A stretch of 64,000 nt of DNA, taken from Luteimonas sp. RC10. Lineage in GTDB: Bacteria > Pseudomonadota > Gammaproteobacteria > Xanthomonadales > Xanthomonadaceae. Within the stretch, counting starts at the first letter, position 1. Every line of letters starts with the position of its first letter. The notes under the pieces are model-generated. The model did no database searches. It was not told the origin of the DNA and worked only from the letters and a program-made list of their open reading frames with translations. Position numbers and translations under genes: made by a program. Positions 9,219 through 19,188 of the stretch are shown here, piece after piece. Where the stretch lies: contig NZ_JACHYJ010000002.1 of NCBI RefSeq assembly GCF_014192745.1, positions 558,001-622,000 on the forward strand, written 5' to 3'.

Positions 9219-11410
9219 CGCGCACCCTCCTGCAGCGCGTCGAGATAGCGCGCGCCCATCGCGTCGATCGCGGCGCGACGCAGCGGCGTCGGCAGCGGAC
9301 GTCGCAGCACGTACCACAACTGCGCGCGCAGGGCCTGCCGGCATGCGGTGCAGGCAGGATCGCGCTGCAGCGCATCGATCGCGGCCAACAACGCGAGCGG
9401 ATCGTCGAGCGCGCGCGGCTGCGTCTGTGCCCAGGCGACGAGCGCGGCCGGGTCGAAGGTCTCATCCCAGGCCAGCGCCTGCCAGGCCACCATCGGGGCA
9501 TCGAGCTCGACTGCCGCCGGGCCGGGCACCGCACGCGGCGCGATGCCGTCGCGGTCGCCGCCGAGGCGCCGGGCGAAATCGACCGGTGGCAGCGCCGTGC
9601 CCACACGCGCCAGATAGATGCGATCGGCCTGCTGGACCTCCTTGATCAGCACCAGCGCGCGGTTCGCCGGCGCCAGCGCCTCGCGTGGCGCGGCCTGGCG
9701 CAGGTGCAGCTCGGACTGCCACATCTCGCGCAGCGCACTGCGCAGCAGTTCGCGCGTCTTCGGATCGAGCAGCGTCGCCGCCTCCGGCAGGTCGTGGGTG
9801 TGGCCGAAGGTGGCGAGCACGTCGTCGGCACGGCCGAACGTCGTGACCTCGGCGGGTGTGTGATCGTGATCGTGGTCATGGTCGTCGTGCGTCTGCGCTG
9901 GCGCGTCGTGCGTCGCCGGATCGTCCTGACCGAAATCGTCGATCGGCAATGGCTTGCGCGGCGGCGTGGGCGGCGTGTCGTCGGCATCGGCAGTCGGTGG
10001 CGGCCGCGCATGGCCTTCCGATTCCTCGCCCAGGAACTGCCCATAGCGCAGCCGCAGCAAGCGCTGATCGACACCGAGCGTGTCCGAACGCGTCTCGAAC
10101 GTCTCGCGCGTCAGCCGCGGTTGCTCGGCGATCAAGGCTTCGGCATCGAGAATGATCTGGCGCTGGCTGCGGAAGTACGCCGGCAGCACATCGCGCGCCA
10201 GGCCTTCAAGCCCATCGGCATCGGGTGGCGTCGGCGGCGGCCAGCGCAGGATCAGGCTGGCACTGCGGGCCTGCTGCGGTGCGGGCACGCGGTTGTCGCG
10301 GACCTCGAGCTGGGCCACCAGGTCGCCGCCCTCCTCCAGGCCCAACGCGATGGGGTCGAGCGTCGCCGCGAATCTGCGCGCCCGCGCGTCGCCGGTACCC
10401 CGCAGGGTGCGGGTGTGGTCCTCGAACGTCACCGCCTCACCGCTGCCGCGGGTGACGGTGATGCGCAGGCGCGCGTCCGCTGCGACGCCGAAGTCGTCGG
10501 TCGCCTCGAACGCCAGCGCCCAGGCGCGTTGGCCGCGGGTGTAGGTCGACAACGTGGCCTCGGGCGCCCGCACGCGCACCTCGGGCGGGCGGTCGGGCAG
10601 TGCCTCGAGCCGCCACGGCTGCGCACGCGCGATGACACGGTCGGTGTCGCCATCGACCGCGATGCGGTACAGCCACGACTGGTCGAGCCGCAGCGTCGCC
10701 GTCCAGTCCTCGCCCTGTCGTACGAACGCGATCGCACGGCCATCGTGCAGCTGCAAGGCCACGTGTTGCGGCTGCGGCGCGAAGCGCAGCGTCCAGCGCA
10801 ACGTCGCCCCCATCGTCGCCTGCGCGTCCAGTTCGGCCTGCGTGCGCGGTGTCAGACCGGTGTAGGCCGGCGACTCGATCCGCAGCGTCTGCGCGCGCAG
10901 CACCGGCGCGCCCGGTGCCCCGCCCCATGTGGGCACGCGGTCGATCGCGCCGGACGGCGCGGTCGTCGGCCACGCCAGGGCGGCCACCGTCAGCAATGCG
11001 CCCGCCGACCATGCCAGCAGCAGCGCACGCCACGGCCAGGGCTCGGGCACCGGCGTCCACGGCCGCGCGGTGAGGCGGGCCTCGAGCCGCGCGCGTTGCA
11101 GTTGCGCCAGCGGCAGGATCGCCGCGGGCTCGGCGAACAGCAATGCGGCGCTGTCCTCCATGTCGCGGCGGTCGGCATCGAGCCGGCGCAAGAGCCAACG
11201 CAGGTCGGTACGGCCGATCCGGCGCGTGATGAGGATCGCGGCGAGCACGACGACCAGCAATGCCGCGACGCCCGCCGCCGGTCCGCCGGCCATCCGCCCG
11301 GCGAGCGTGGCCAAGCCGATCGCCAGCGGCGTGGCCACCAGCGCGATGCCGACAGCCGTGCGCCGACGCGTCGCGGCGCGCACGCGCAACAGCGCGGACA
11401 CGACGCTCAT
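9215..11410 (-). CDS. DUF4175-like membrane protein with His/Asp-rich loop
   Basis: The 731-residue protein starts with two membrane helices (about residues 18-62), a cytoplasmic basic segment, and a third helix near residue 110, then a long periplasmic region. The first half after residue 130 has beta-sandwich-like strands (TLRIESPAYTGLTP), as in DUF4175-type proteins of MoxR operons. The second half is helical. Between them, at about residues 505-520, lies a run alternating His and Asp (HDDHDHDHDH) followed by FGHTHD, which looks metal-binding. The start ATG 11410 overlaps the BatA-like gene by 4 nt. The biochemical role is unknown. Confidence 0.68.
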   Translation of the reverse strand: MSVVSALLRVRAATRRRTAVGIALVATPLAIGLATLAGRMAGGPAAGVAALLVVVLAAILITRRIGRTDLRWLLRRLDADRRDMEDSAALLFAEPAAILPLAQLQRARLEARLTARPWTPVPEPWPWRALLLAWSAGALLTVAALAWPTTAPSGAIDRVPTWGGAPGAPVLRAQTLRIESPAYTGLTPRTQAELDAQATMGATLRWTLRFAPQPQHVALQLHDGRAIAFVRQGEDWTATLRLDQSWLYRIAVDGDTDRVIARAQPWRLEALPDRPPEVRVRAPEATLSTYTRGQRAWALAFEATDDFGVAADARLRITVTRGSGEAVTFEDHTRTLRGTGDARARRFAATLDPIALGLEEGGDLVAQLEVRDNRVPAPQQARSASLILRWPPPTPPDADGLEGLARDVLPAYFRSQRQIILDAEALIAEQPRLTRETFETRSDTLGVDQRLLRLRYGQFLGEESEGHARPPPTADADDTPPTPPRKPLPIDDFGQDDPATHDAPAQTHDDHDHDHDHTPAEVTTFGRADDVLATFGHTHDLPEAATLLDPKTRELLRSALREMWQSELHLRQAAPREALAPANRALVLIKEVQQADRIYLARVGTALPPVDFARRLGGDRDGIAPRAVPGPAAVELDAPMVAWQALAWDETFDPAALVAWAQTQPRALDDPLALLAAIDALQRDPACTACRQALRAQLWYVLRRPLPTPLRRAAIDAMGARYLDALQEGAR

Positions 11411-12534
11411 GCGGCGGTGTTCCGACGTGCAGCGGCGGCCAGCCAGCGCTCGAGTGCGAATGCCAGCACGACCAGCAGCGACCACCATGGCCGCAGGTCG
11501 CGCGGCTCCGGCGGATAGGCCGCCAGCCCCCGACCGGGAGCCAGCTCCACCGCGGCGATACGCGCCGGCGCCGGCACCGGCTGCAGACGATCGCGCAACC
11601 GTGCGGGGAAGCCGGGATCGAGCAGTTCCGGGTCGTGCGCCGGGTCGAACCTGCCGCGCCAGCGCACGCAGGTCGCCGCGCCGCAGGCCGCACGCTCGAA
11701 ACCCGCGTCATCGACACTGGCGTGCCAGTCCGTGCCCTCGGGCAGCAACGCTGCCGGGCCCAGCAACAGCGCGCGGCCCGCCGCAGCCTCGAGCAATGCG
11801 GGCGGCGGTGCGCTGGCGCTCCACCATGCGAGCGCGACCTCCGCGCGCGGCGTCGCATCGGCGGTCGCGCGTCGCAGCGCATCGTCATCGTCGGGACGCC
11901 AGGCGTGGGCGATCGCCGCCAGCACGCGCCGTGCGGGATCGTCGTCGCCGATGCCGAACACGTCGAGCCGCGGCGGCGCGACGGTCTCCTCCGCGGCCGC
12001 AGGGGCGGCAGGCACGACCTGCCAATCCACCGCGCGCGACAAGACCACGCGCCCGCCATCGGCCCCGTCGACGGTCTCGGGCACGACGACGGTCAGCGCG
12101 GTGTCGGCAGGCAGCGTCGCGTCCAGTTCGCGCAACAGGCTGGCGACCGGCACCGGACCTGCCGGTGCCGTGCCGCTCGCTTTCGGAAAGCCCGGTGCCA
12201 GCCAGCGTACCGGCGTGTCGGGATTGGTTGGCGGCATCGCGTCGGCCGCCACGCCCGGCACGACCACCGTCCAGCGCGCCGGGGCCGCGCCGCCATGCAG
12301 CACCGGCCACGCCAGCCACAGGGCGAGCAATACAAGCAGCAGCAGGCGGGCCAGCAGCAGCGGCCAGTCGTCGAAGCGCAGCCGTCGGCGCGGCTTCGGC
12401 CGCTCGCGCAGCCAGCGCAATGCCGCGAACGGCGTGGGCCGCGTGGCATCTCGGCGTGCCAGGTGCAACAGCAGCGGCAGCAACAGCGCCGCCAGCGCCG
12501 CGAGCGCAGCCGGTGCGAGCAGGCCGAAGCTCAT
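11407..12534 (-). CDS. BatA-like membrane protein (aerotolerance regulator N-terminal domain)
   Basis: The 375-residue protein begins FGLLAPAALAALAALLLPLL then LHLARRD, and a second helix follows at about residues 60-78. This is the BatA N-terminal domain, two helices with a charged cytoplasmic hairpin. The central region is periplasmic and the protein ends with one helix (PWWSLLVVLAFALERWL). BatA-type proteins normally carry a von Willebrand A domain, but no intact metal-site motif (DxSxS) is seen here, so the domain is degenerate or replaced. It overlaps its neighbours on both sides by 4 nt, inside the MoxR operon. Confidence 0.75.
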   Translation of the reverse strand: MSFGLLAPAALAALAALLLPLLLHLARRDATRPTPFAALRWLRERPKPRRRLRFDDWPLLLARLLLLVLLALWLAWPVLHGGAAPARWTVVVPGVAADAMPPTNPDTPVRWLAPGFPKASGTAPAGPVPVASLLRELDATLPADTALTVVVPETVDGADGGRVVLSRAVDWQVVPAAPAAAEETVAPPRLDVFGIGDDDPARRVLAAIAHAWRPDDDDALRRATADATPRAEVALAWWSASAPPPALLEAAAGRALLLGPAALLPEGTDWHASVDDAGFERAACGAATCVRWRGRFDPAHDPELLDPGFPARLRDRLQPVPAPARIAAVELAPGRGLAAYPPEPRDLRPWWSLLVVLAFALERWLAAAARRNTAA

Positions 12535-13433
12535 CGTGCGCGCTCGCCGAACAACGCGCGCAGTACGCCCTCGGGCGGCGCATCGGCGACGTGCGTCGCG
12601 AACGCGATGCCCGCGCCTGCCAGTCGAGCCGCCAGCGCGCGTTGCGCCGCGCCGAAGCGTGCGAGGTAGTCGGCGCGCAGCGCCGGCCCGTCGCCCAGCA
12701 GTGCCTCGCCGGTCTCCGGATCGACGAAGCGGCGCCCATCGCGGAACGGGAAATCGCGTTCCTCGCCGGTCAGCACCTGCAGCGCGACCACCTCGCGCCC
12801 GGCCCGCGCCAACTGCAGCAGTGCGTCGACCGCGCTCGCATCGAACCAGTCGCCGATCGCGACGACCAGGTCGCCGCGCGCGATGCGGCCCCAAGCGGGT
12901 GCCAGCGTCGCCGGATCGGGCCAGCCACCGGCAGGCGCGGCATGCGCCAGCGCGTGACGCAAACGGTCGCGTTGCCGCGGCCCGATGCCGGGCGCGACCA
13001 GCGCGATGCCGGCACCGCCACAGGTCGCCAGCCCGCAGGCATCGCCCTGGCGCTGTGCAATCTCCGCCACGCAGGTCGCCAGCAACCGCGCGACCTCCAG
13101 GCGCGTGCGCTGCGGCGTAGCCTCGTCGGCCTGGGCCATCGACGCGGTGGTGTCGAGCAGCACCCAGGCCCGGACCGGGCTCTCGCGCTCGGCCTCGCGC
13201 ACGAAGAAGCGATCGCTGCGTGCGTAGAGCTTCCAATCGATCTGCCGCGGCTCGTCACCCGGCTCGTAGGCGCGGTACTGCGCGAACTCCAGGCCCGCGC
13301 CGCGATTGCGGCTGGCGTGCTGGCCCAGGCCGTCACGCCCCCGTGCCTGGCGCGGGCGCAGCCGCAATGTCGCCAGACAGGCCCGCAACGCGGGCGTCAG
13401 CCCGTCGCCGGGCGGCGGGCCGTCCGGCGACAT
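12531..13433 (-). CDS. DUF58 domain protein
   Basis: The 300-residue protein contains the DUF58 signature at about residues 48-75 (FAQYRAYEPGDEPRQIDW, then KLYARSDRFFVREAE). This is followed by a von Willebrand A-like fold with a degenerate metal site (LLDTTASM) where DxSxS is usual. DUF58 proteins are the constant partners of MoxR ATPases. ATG 13433 leaves a 34-nt gap after moxR; in-frame GTG codons just upstream would close it, so the start is uncertain. The stop overlaps the BatA-like ATG. Confidence 0.83.
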   Translation of the reverse strand: MSPDGPPPGDGLTPALRACLATLRLRPRQARGRDGLGQHASRNRGAGLEFAQYRAYEPGDEPRQIDWKLYARSDRFFVREAERESPVRAWVLLDTTASMAQADEATPQRTRLEVARLLATCVAEIAQRQGDACGLATCGGAGIALVAPGIGPRQRDRLRHALAHAAPAGGWPDPATLAPAWGRIARGDLVVAIGDWFDASAVDALLQLARAGREVVALQVLTGEERDFPFRDGRRFVDPETGEALLGDGPALRADYLARFGAAQRALAARLAGAGIAFATHVADAPPEGVLRALFGERAR

Positions 13434-13467
13434 CGGCGTTGCCGGGCTCGCGGCCACCACGCTGCGC

Positions 13468-14469
<1,002 letters not shown>

Positions 14470-14494
14470 GCGACGGATCCTGCAAAAGCGGGGG

Positions 14495-15193
14495 TCATGC
14501 GGTCAGTGCGTACATCACGATGTTGACCGCGAACTTGGTGTTGTCCTGCGCCAGGAAGCGCTTGTTGCGCCAGTCGTAGTCCCATTCGCAGCCGTAGTCC
14601 TTGTTGCTGTAGAGCACCGCCAGCCGGCCGTCGATCTCGATGCCCTTGAGGTAATCGTGCACCAGATCATCGCCCCAGCCGTTGAGCTCGAAGCCGGTCG
14701 CCGGCGGACCATCGGGGAAGCGGAAGAAGCTGTGATACAGCGCATGCGAGTTCGGCAGTTTGCGCATCGCCGATCCGCCGAAGATCGCGGCCATCTGCGC
14801 CTCGAACGACTTGGCGAACAGGCCGTCGATGTCGTGGTTGCAGTCGTCGACGAACACGAAGCCGCCGCCGCGCACATAGCGCTCGAAGTTGCGCCGCTCG
14901 GCCGGACTGAACTCGACCAGGCGATGCCCGGCGAGATAGCAGAACGGCGCGGCGAGCATCTTCGGGTCCGACAGCGCGACCACATGCTCGGTCGGATCGA
15001 CGCGCAGATCGGTGTAGTCGATCAGCGAGGTGATCACATTGGACGGCATCCGCGCATCGACATCCCAGTCGCCCGACTCGTAGCGCAGCCGGGTGAACCA
15101 GAAATCGTAACGCGCCGATTGCGCCAGCACCGGTGGCAAGGCCAGCCCGGCCGCCGCACCCAGCAGCCACCGCAGTGCGTGGCGTCGGTTCAT
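14495..15193 (-). CDS. DUF4159 protein with Tat-like signal
   Basis: The 232-residue protein is a DUF4159 member, recognised by FWFTRLRYESGDWDVD, a PFCYLAGHRLVEFS segment and RGGGFVFVDDCNHD. These resemble a GATase-like fold without an evident catalytic Cys. The N-terminus, MNRRHALRWLLGAAAGLALP, has paired arginines followed by a hydrophobic core and an A-x-A-like cleavage region, so export through the Tat pathway is likely. It lies between the PmbA-like gene (111 nt) and moxR (25 nt), all in the same direction. DUF4159 proteins are regular members of MoxR operons. Confidence 0.82.
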   Translation of the reverse strand: MNRRHALRWLLGAAAGLALPPVLAQSARYDFWFTRLRYESGDWDVDARMPSNVITSLIDYTDLRVDPTEHVVALSDPKMLAAPFCYLAGHRLVEFSPAERRNFERYVRGGGFVFVDDCNHDIDGLFAKSFEAQMAAIFGGSAMRKLPNSHALYHSFFRFPDGPPATGFELNGWGDDLVHDYLKGIEIDGRLAVLYSNKDYGCEWDYDWRNKRFLAQDNTKFAVNIVMYALTA

Positions 15194-15304
15194 CGCACCG
15201 ACCCGCGTGTCCCGACCCGGGCGGCCAAGGACGAGGCCTGTGACCTGCCCTGCCCGGGCGACGAGCGCCGCCCGGACATCGTCATCACCCGCGATGCGAA
15301 CGCC

Positions 15305-16639
15305 TCAGACCGCATCCGACAGCGAGGTGAAGGTGAAATCGCGCAAGCGCATCGGCGGCAGCATCATCACCATCGACGATTCGTCGCCGCCCACACGCAC
15401 CGGCCGGCCGAGCTCGTCGATGTTGTTGAGCATGATCACCGGCGACTCGTTGAAGCGGAAGTTCTTCAGCGGGTACTTGATCTCGCCGTTCTCGATGTAG
15501 AACGTGCCGTCGCGGGTCAACCCGGTCAGCAGCACGGTCTGCGGATCGACCATGCGGATGTACCAGGTGCGGGTGACCAGGATGCCGCGGTCGGTGCCGG
15601 CGATCAGGTCGGCGGTCGACTTGTCGCCGCCCGACATCAGCAGGTTGCCCGGCCGGCCGACCGCGCGCTTGCCCTGCTGCTGCGCCCAGAAGCGCGAGTA
15701 GTCGAGGTTGGCGACCTTGCCGTTCTCGATGATCGCCATCTTCTCGCGCGGCAGACCGTCGTTGTCCCACGGCAGCACCGGCGCCTCCGGGTGCCAGGGG
15801 TCGGCGATGATGTTGACGCGCGGGTCGTAGACCTGTTCGCCGAGCTTGTTGCCGCCGCCGCGCTTGGACAGGAAGCTGCGCCCCTCGTCGGCGGTGCGCG
15901 CATCGAAGTAGCGCATCATGAACGAGATCAGCCCGGCGGCCGCGGCCGGCTCCAGGATCACGGTGTACTTGCCTGGCTCCAGCGCCTGGGCCTGCGCCGA
16001 CTCGCTGGCCTTGCGCATCGCCACGCGCACATCGCGACCAGCGTCGAACGCGCTGGCGTCCTTGAGGTTGCGTCCGACCCAGCCCGAGCCGCGGCCGTCC
16101 TCGGTGCGCACGGTGCAGGTGTAATTGAAGTTGGTCGCCTGCTGGTAGCCGAAGTTGCCGTTGCTGTTGGCGAAGGCGACGAAGCTGCGGCCATCGTCGA
16201 GGAAGCCGGCGGCCACCAGTTGCTCGGCCCGGCACGGGGCGATCGAATCGGCCGCGACCTGGGCGCGGAACTCGGGGGTGATCGCCGCGGTCGACTCGCT
16301 GAATGTCGGGCTGGCGCGGTAGTCCTGCTTGCCGATCGCCGGCAGGAATTCGGGGTTCTCGGGCGCCAATCGGGCGAGGTCTTCGGCGCGCTTGACCACG
16401 TTGCGCAGCGAGGCATCGTCGAAGGCATTGATGCTGGCCGTGCCCACGCGCTTGCCGAACGCGACCTGCACGCTGAGTTCGGCATTGCTGACGAGGCCGC
16501 TGGTGGACACGTTGTTGAGCGCGAAGCGGATGTTGCCGTCGATCGAGCCCGACAGCGTGGCGGTGCACTCGTCCGCGGTCGACAGCGCGACGGTCTTCTC
16601 GAGCAGTTCGCGGGCCTGGGCTTCGGTGAAGATGGTCAT
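15305..16639 (-). CDS. PmbA/TldE-like subunit of a TldD/PmbA protease
   Basis: The 444-residue protein has the overall TldD/PmbA fold and length. It shows the conserved tail GDGTFYIENGEIKYPLKN-like pattern (here TRDGTFYIENGEIKYP) and VIMLNNIDELG. It lacks the HExxxH zinc motif, as expected for the inactive PmbA (TldE) half of the heterodimer. No signal peptide is visible at the start MTIFTEAQARELLEK. It begins 12 nt after the stop of a TldD gene whose product has a Tat signal, so the pair is co-transcribed and probably forms a dimer. Known TldD/TldE pairs cleave unfolded peptides and mature or destroy small peptides. Confidence 0.88.
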   Translation of the reverse strand: MTIFTEAQARELLEKTVALSTADECTATLSGSIDGNIRFALNNVSTSGLVSNAELSVQVAFGKRVGTASINAFDDASLRNVVKRAEDLARLAPENPEFLPAIGKQDYRASPTFSESTAAITPEFRAQVAADSIAPCRAEQLVAAGFLDDGRSFVAFANSNGNFGYQQATNFNYTCTVRTEDGRGSGWVGRNLKDASAFDAGRDVRVAMRKASESAQAQALEPGKYTVILEPAAAAGLISFMMRYFDARTADEGRSFLSKRGGGNKLGEQVYDPRVNIIADPWHPEAPVLPWDNDGLPREKMAIIENGKVANLDYSRFWAQQQGKRAVGRPGNLLMSGGDKSTADLIAGTDRGILVTRTWYIRMVDPQTVLLTGLTRDGTFYIENGEIKYPLKNFRFNESPVIMLNNIDELGRPVRVGGDESSMVMMLPPMRLRDFTFTSLSDAV

Positions 16640-16651
16640 GGTCGGGACTCC

Positions 16652-18286
16652 TTAGCCGAGCGAACGCGCGGTGTTGATGACGTTGATGCCGTTGAAGCGG
16701 GCGGTGGCCGAGCCGTGCGAGACCGCCGAGACCTGGCTGGGCTGGCCCTTGCCGTCGAAGAACGAACCGCCGAGGCGGTAATCGCGCTCGTCGCAGACCG
16801 CGACGCAGGCGTTCCAGAACTCCGGCGTGCGGATCTGATAGGCGACGTCCTCGATCATGCCGGCGATCTTGCCGTTGCGGATCTCGTAGAACAGCTGGCC
16901 GCCGAACTGGGCGTTGTAGCGCTGCTGGTCGATCGAGAACGAGCCGTCGCCGACGATATAGATGCCGTTCTCCACATCGCCGATCATCTGCTCCACGCTC
17001 AGCGGCGTGCGGCCGGCGGCCAACGAGACGTTGGGCATGCGCTGGAACTGCACGCTCGACCAGGCGTCGGCGTAGCTGCAGCCGTCGGACTCGGTCTTGC
17101 CCAGGATGTGCGCCTGGTCGCGCGTGGCCTGGTAGTCGACCAGCTTGCCGGCGTCGATCAGGTTCCAGCGCTTGGTCGCCACGCCTTCATCGTCGAAGGC
17201 CACTGCCCCCAGGCTGCCGGGCTGGGTCTTGTCGGCGAACACGGTCACCTGGTCGCTGCCGTACTGGAAACGCTGTTCGCGCTTGTCGAGCGTGGCGAAG
17301 CTGGTGCCGGCATAGTTGGCCTCGTAGCCGAGCACGCGGTCGAGTTCGAGCGGGTGGCCGATCGACTCGTGGATGGTCAACCAGGTGTGCGAAGGATCGA
17401 GCACGAGGTCGTAACGACCCGGCTTGACCGACGGCGCGCGCAGCTTCTCCTGCGCCTGACGGGCCGCGGCGATCGCGTCCTCGCGCATGTCGTAAGAGGT
17501 GCTGTAGTTGACCACGCCGTTGGGCGAGACGACCTTGCCCGCGGCTGCGCCGTCGAGGTACTCAAAGCCCATGCCCATCGGCGCCGACAGGCCCTCGCGT
17601 GTGCGGAACTTGCCGCTGGCCTTGTCGATCGCGGTCACCGTCATCGGCGCCCAGATCCGGTGCACGTCCTGGTCGATGTAGGACCCGTCAGTGCTGGCGA
17701 AATACTTCTGCTCGTTGACCAGGAACAGCGTGGAGTTCACGAAGCTGGCGCCGGCCGACAGCGCCGCGGCGTTGACGCCCAGCAGCAGGTCCACCTTGTC
17801 CTTGACCGGCACCTCCATGCCGTTGCGCGCGATCGGCGTGCGCCAGGCGACCTCGCCCACGCCCTTGACCGGCGCCAGCTGCACTGGCGCAGTCTGCACC
17901 TTGGCGTTGGCCTGCGCGATCGCGACCGCCTGGCGCGCGGCCTCGGCCACGCCCTGCTCGGTCAGCGTGTTGGTCGCCGCAAAGCCCCAGGCCCCGCCGG
18001 CGACGACACGCACGCCGACACCGGTCGATTCGGTGCTGACCACGTTCTGGACCTTGTCCTCGCGGGTCATCACGAACTGGCGCAGATACCGGCCCACGCG
18101 CACGTCGCAATAGCTCGCGCCTGCGGCGGTCGCCGCATTCAGGCCGGCATCGGCCAACCGCTTCTTGAAGCCGACATCGAGCGCGGACAGCAGTTGCTCG
18201 GCGGCAATCACCTTGCCGAAGACGGCGGGCAGCAACAGGCCGCCCGCGCCGACACCAGCGAGGGCGAGGAAATCGCGTCTATGCAC
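16652..18286 (-). CDS. TldD-type metalloprotease with Tat signal, copy 1
   Basis: The 544-residue protein is a TldD family zinc peptidase with the motif His306-Glu307-x3-His311 (HESIGHPLELD) and the following GYEANYAGTSFAT segment. The start is GTG 18286, preceded by GGAGAG 5 nt upstream. It gives an N-terminus HRRDFLALAGVGAGGLLLP, a near-ideal twin-arginine signal. TldD in E. coli is cytoplasmic, so export is unusual for the family. It is followed 12 nt later by the PmbA-like gene. A close paralogue lies at 19180-20811, separated by one opposite-strand gene. Confidence 0.9.
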   Translation of the reverse strand: MHRRDFLALAGVGAGGLLLPAVFGKVIAAEQLLSALDVGFKKRLADAGLNAATAAGASYCDVRVGRYLRQFVMTREDKVQNVVSTESTGVGVRVVAGGAWGFAATNTLTEQGVAEAARQAVAIAQANAKVQTAPVQLAPVKGVGEVAWRTPIARNGMEVPVKDKVDLLLGVNAAALSAGASFVNSTLFLVNEQKYFASTDGSYIDQDVHRIWAPMTVTAIDKASGKFRTREGLSAPMGMGFEYLDGAAAGKVVSPNGVVNYSTSYDMREDAIAAARQAQEKLRAPSVKPGRYDLVLDPSHTWLTIHESIGHPLELDRVLGYEANYAGTSFATLDKREQRFQYGSDQVTVFADKTQPGSLGAVAFDDEGVATKRWNLIDAGKLVDYQATRDQAHILGKTESDGCSYADAWSSVQFQRMPNVSLAAGRTPLSVEQMIGDVENGIYIVGDGSFSIDQQRYNAQFGGQLFYEIRNGKIAGMIEDVAYQIRTPEFWNACVAVCDERDYRLGGSFFDGKGQPSQVSAVSHGSATARFNGINVINTARSLG

Positions 18287-18566
18287 AGCAGCTCTCCCGA
18301 AAAGCGAAGGTCCGCGGCGCGCGCGGACGTGGCGATGAATGGCGACGCGTCCCCTACGCGCCGTCCGGATTGATGACATGCCGCGCCCCGCCCCGTCCAG
18401 TGACGAATGGCACAGGCCCGCCATTGGAGTCGGATTGGGTGCATCGCCGACTCGGCGATCGTGCCGGCCGAACCCGGCACATGACCGATGCCGCTGACGC
18501 GCGGCCGCGGCGACCCTGCGCGTCCCGCATCCGCAACCGGATGCATCCGCCCCAGGAGAGACTGCA

Positions 18567-19124
18567 ATGCCACTGACCCCGACCCAGGCGAGCGCGGCCG
18601 TCGCCGCCCTGCTCGACGCGAGTGCCGAGCTGTTCTACGACGGCGAGAGGCCGACGGTATTCGGCGAGGCGATGGTGCCGATCGTGATCGAAGTGCCGGG
18701 CGCCCAGCCCAATGGCAACCTGGCGCCGGCGACCGGCGGCTACGGCATCGAGGCCAGCCAGGGCCTGCTCGGCCTGGACGACGAGGTCGCGATCAAGTTC
18801 GCACTCGCCCACGAGGCCGGGCACGGCATGAGCGAACGCATCCTCGCCGACATCGGCCTGCACGGCATCAGCGGACCGGCCACCGAAGTCATCGCCGATC
18901 TCGCCTCCGCCTACCTGCTGACCCGGGTCGGGCACAGTTGGCCGGAGGTCCTGACCAGCGTGCGAGCCTGGCGGCAGACCGGCATCTTCGACGAACACGC
19001 CAGTGGCGATCACCCGGCCGGTGCCGACCGCGTCCGCCATGTCGAGACGCTCGCGCACGCGATGGCGCAGCAGCCACCGCCGTCGTTCGGCGAGACCGCG
19101 CTGGCGATCTGCCAGTCGCTGTAG
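18567..19124 (+). CDS. HExxH zinc-peptidase-like protein of unknown family
   Basis: The 185-residue protein has His82-Glu83-x2-His86 (AHEAGHGMSE) and, 21 residues after the second His, Glu107 in TEVIADLASAY, with Asp111 four residues on. This spacing fits the third zinc ligand of gluzincins. No signal peptide or membrane helix is seen, so it is probably cytoplasmic. AGGAGA lies 5 nt before ATG 18567, a strong start. The gene is on the plus strand between two minus-strand tldD copies. I do not recognise the family; a peptidase role is inferred from the motif alone. Confidence 0.72.
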   Translation: MPLTPTQASAAVAALLDASAELFYDGERPTVFGEAMVPIVIEVPGAQPNGNLAPATGGYGIEASQGLLGLDDEVAIKFALAHEAGHGMSERILADIGLHGISGPATEVIADLASAYLLTRVGHSWPEVLTSVRAWRQTGIFDEHASGDHPAGADRVRHVETLAHAMAQQPPPSFGETALAICQSL

Positions 19125-19188
19125 CGGCCCGGCGTCGGGGCGAGGCCACCGCGCTTCGCCCCCACGCGCGCGCTCGCCGCTACAGCGA
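19116..19188. terminator. Candidate bidirectional terminator between convergent genes
   Basis: TCGCTGTAGCGG (19116-19127) is repeated exactly as its reverse complement at 19177-19188. Each arm contains the last codons and TAG stop of one of the two convergent genes. A second inverted pair, GGGGCGA (19137-19143) and TCGCCCC (19156-19162), nests inside. There is no T run, so intrinsic termination is uncertain. Confidence 0.45.

Noticed and set aside
8222-11518. Plus-strand open frame of about 1,100 codons opposite the MoxR-operon membrane genes
   Set aside because: The translation is Arg/Ala/Pro-rich without domains, and lies antisense to genes with recognised folds and 4-nt overlaps. Long empty frames are expected at this GC content.
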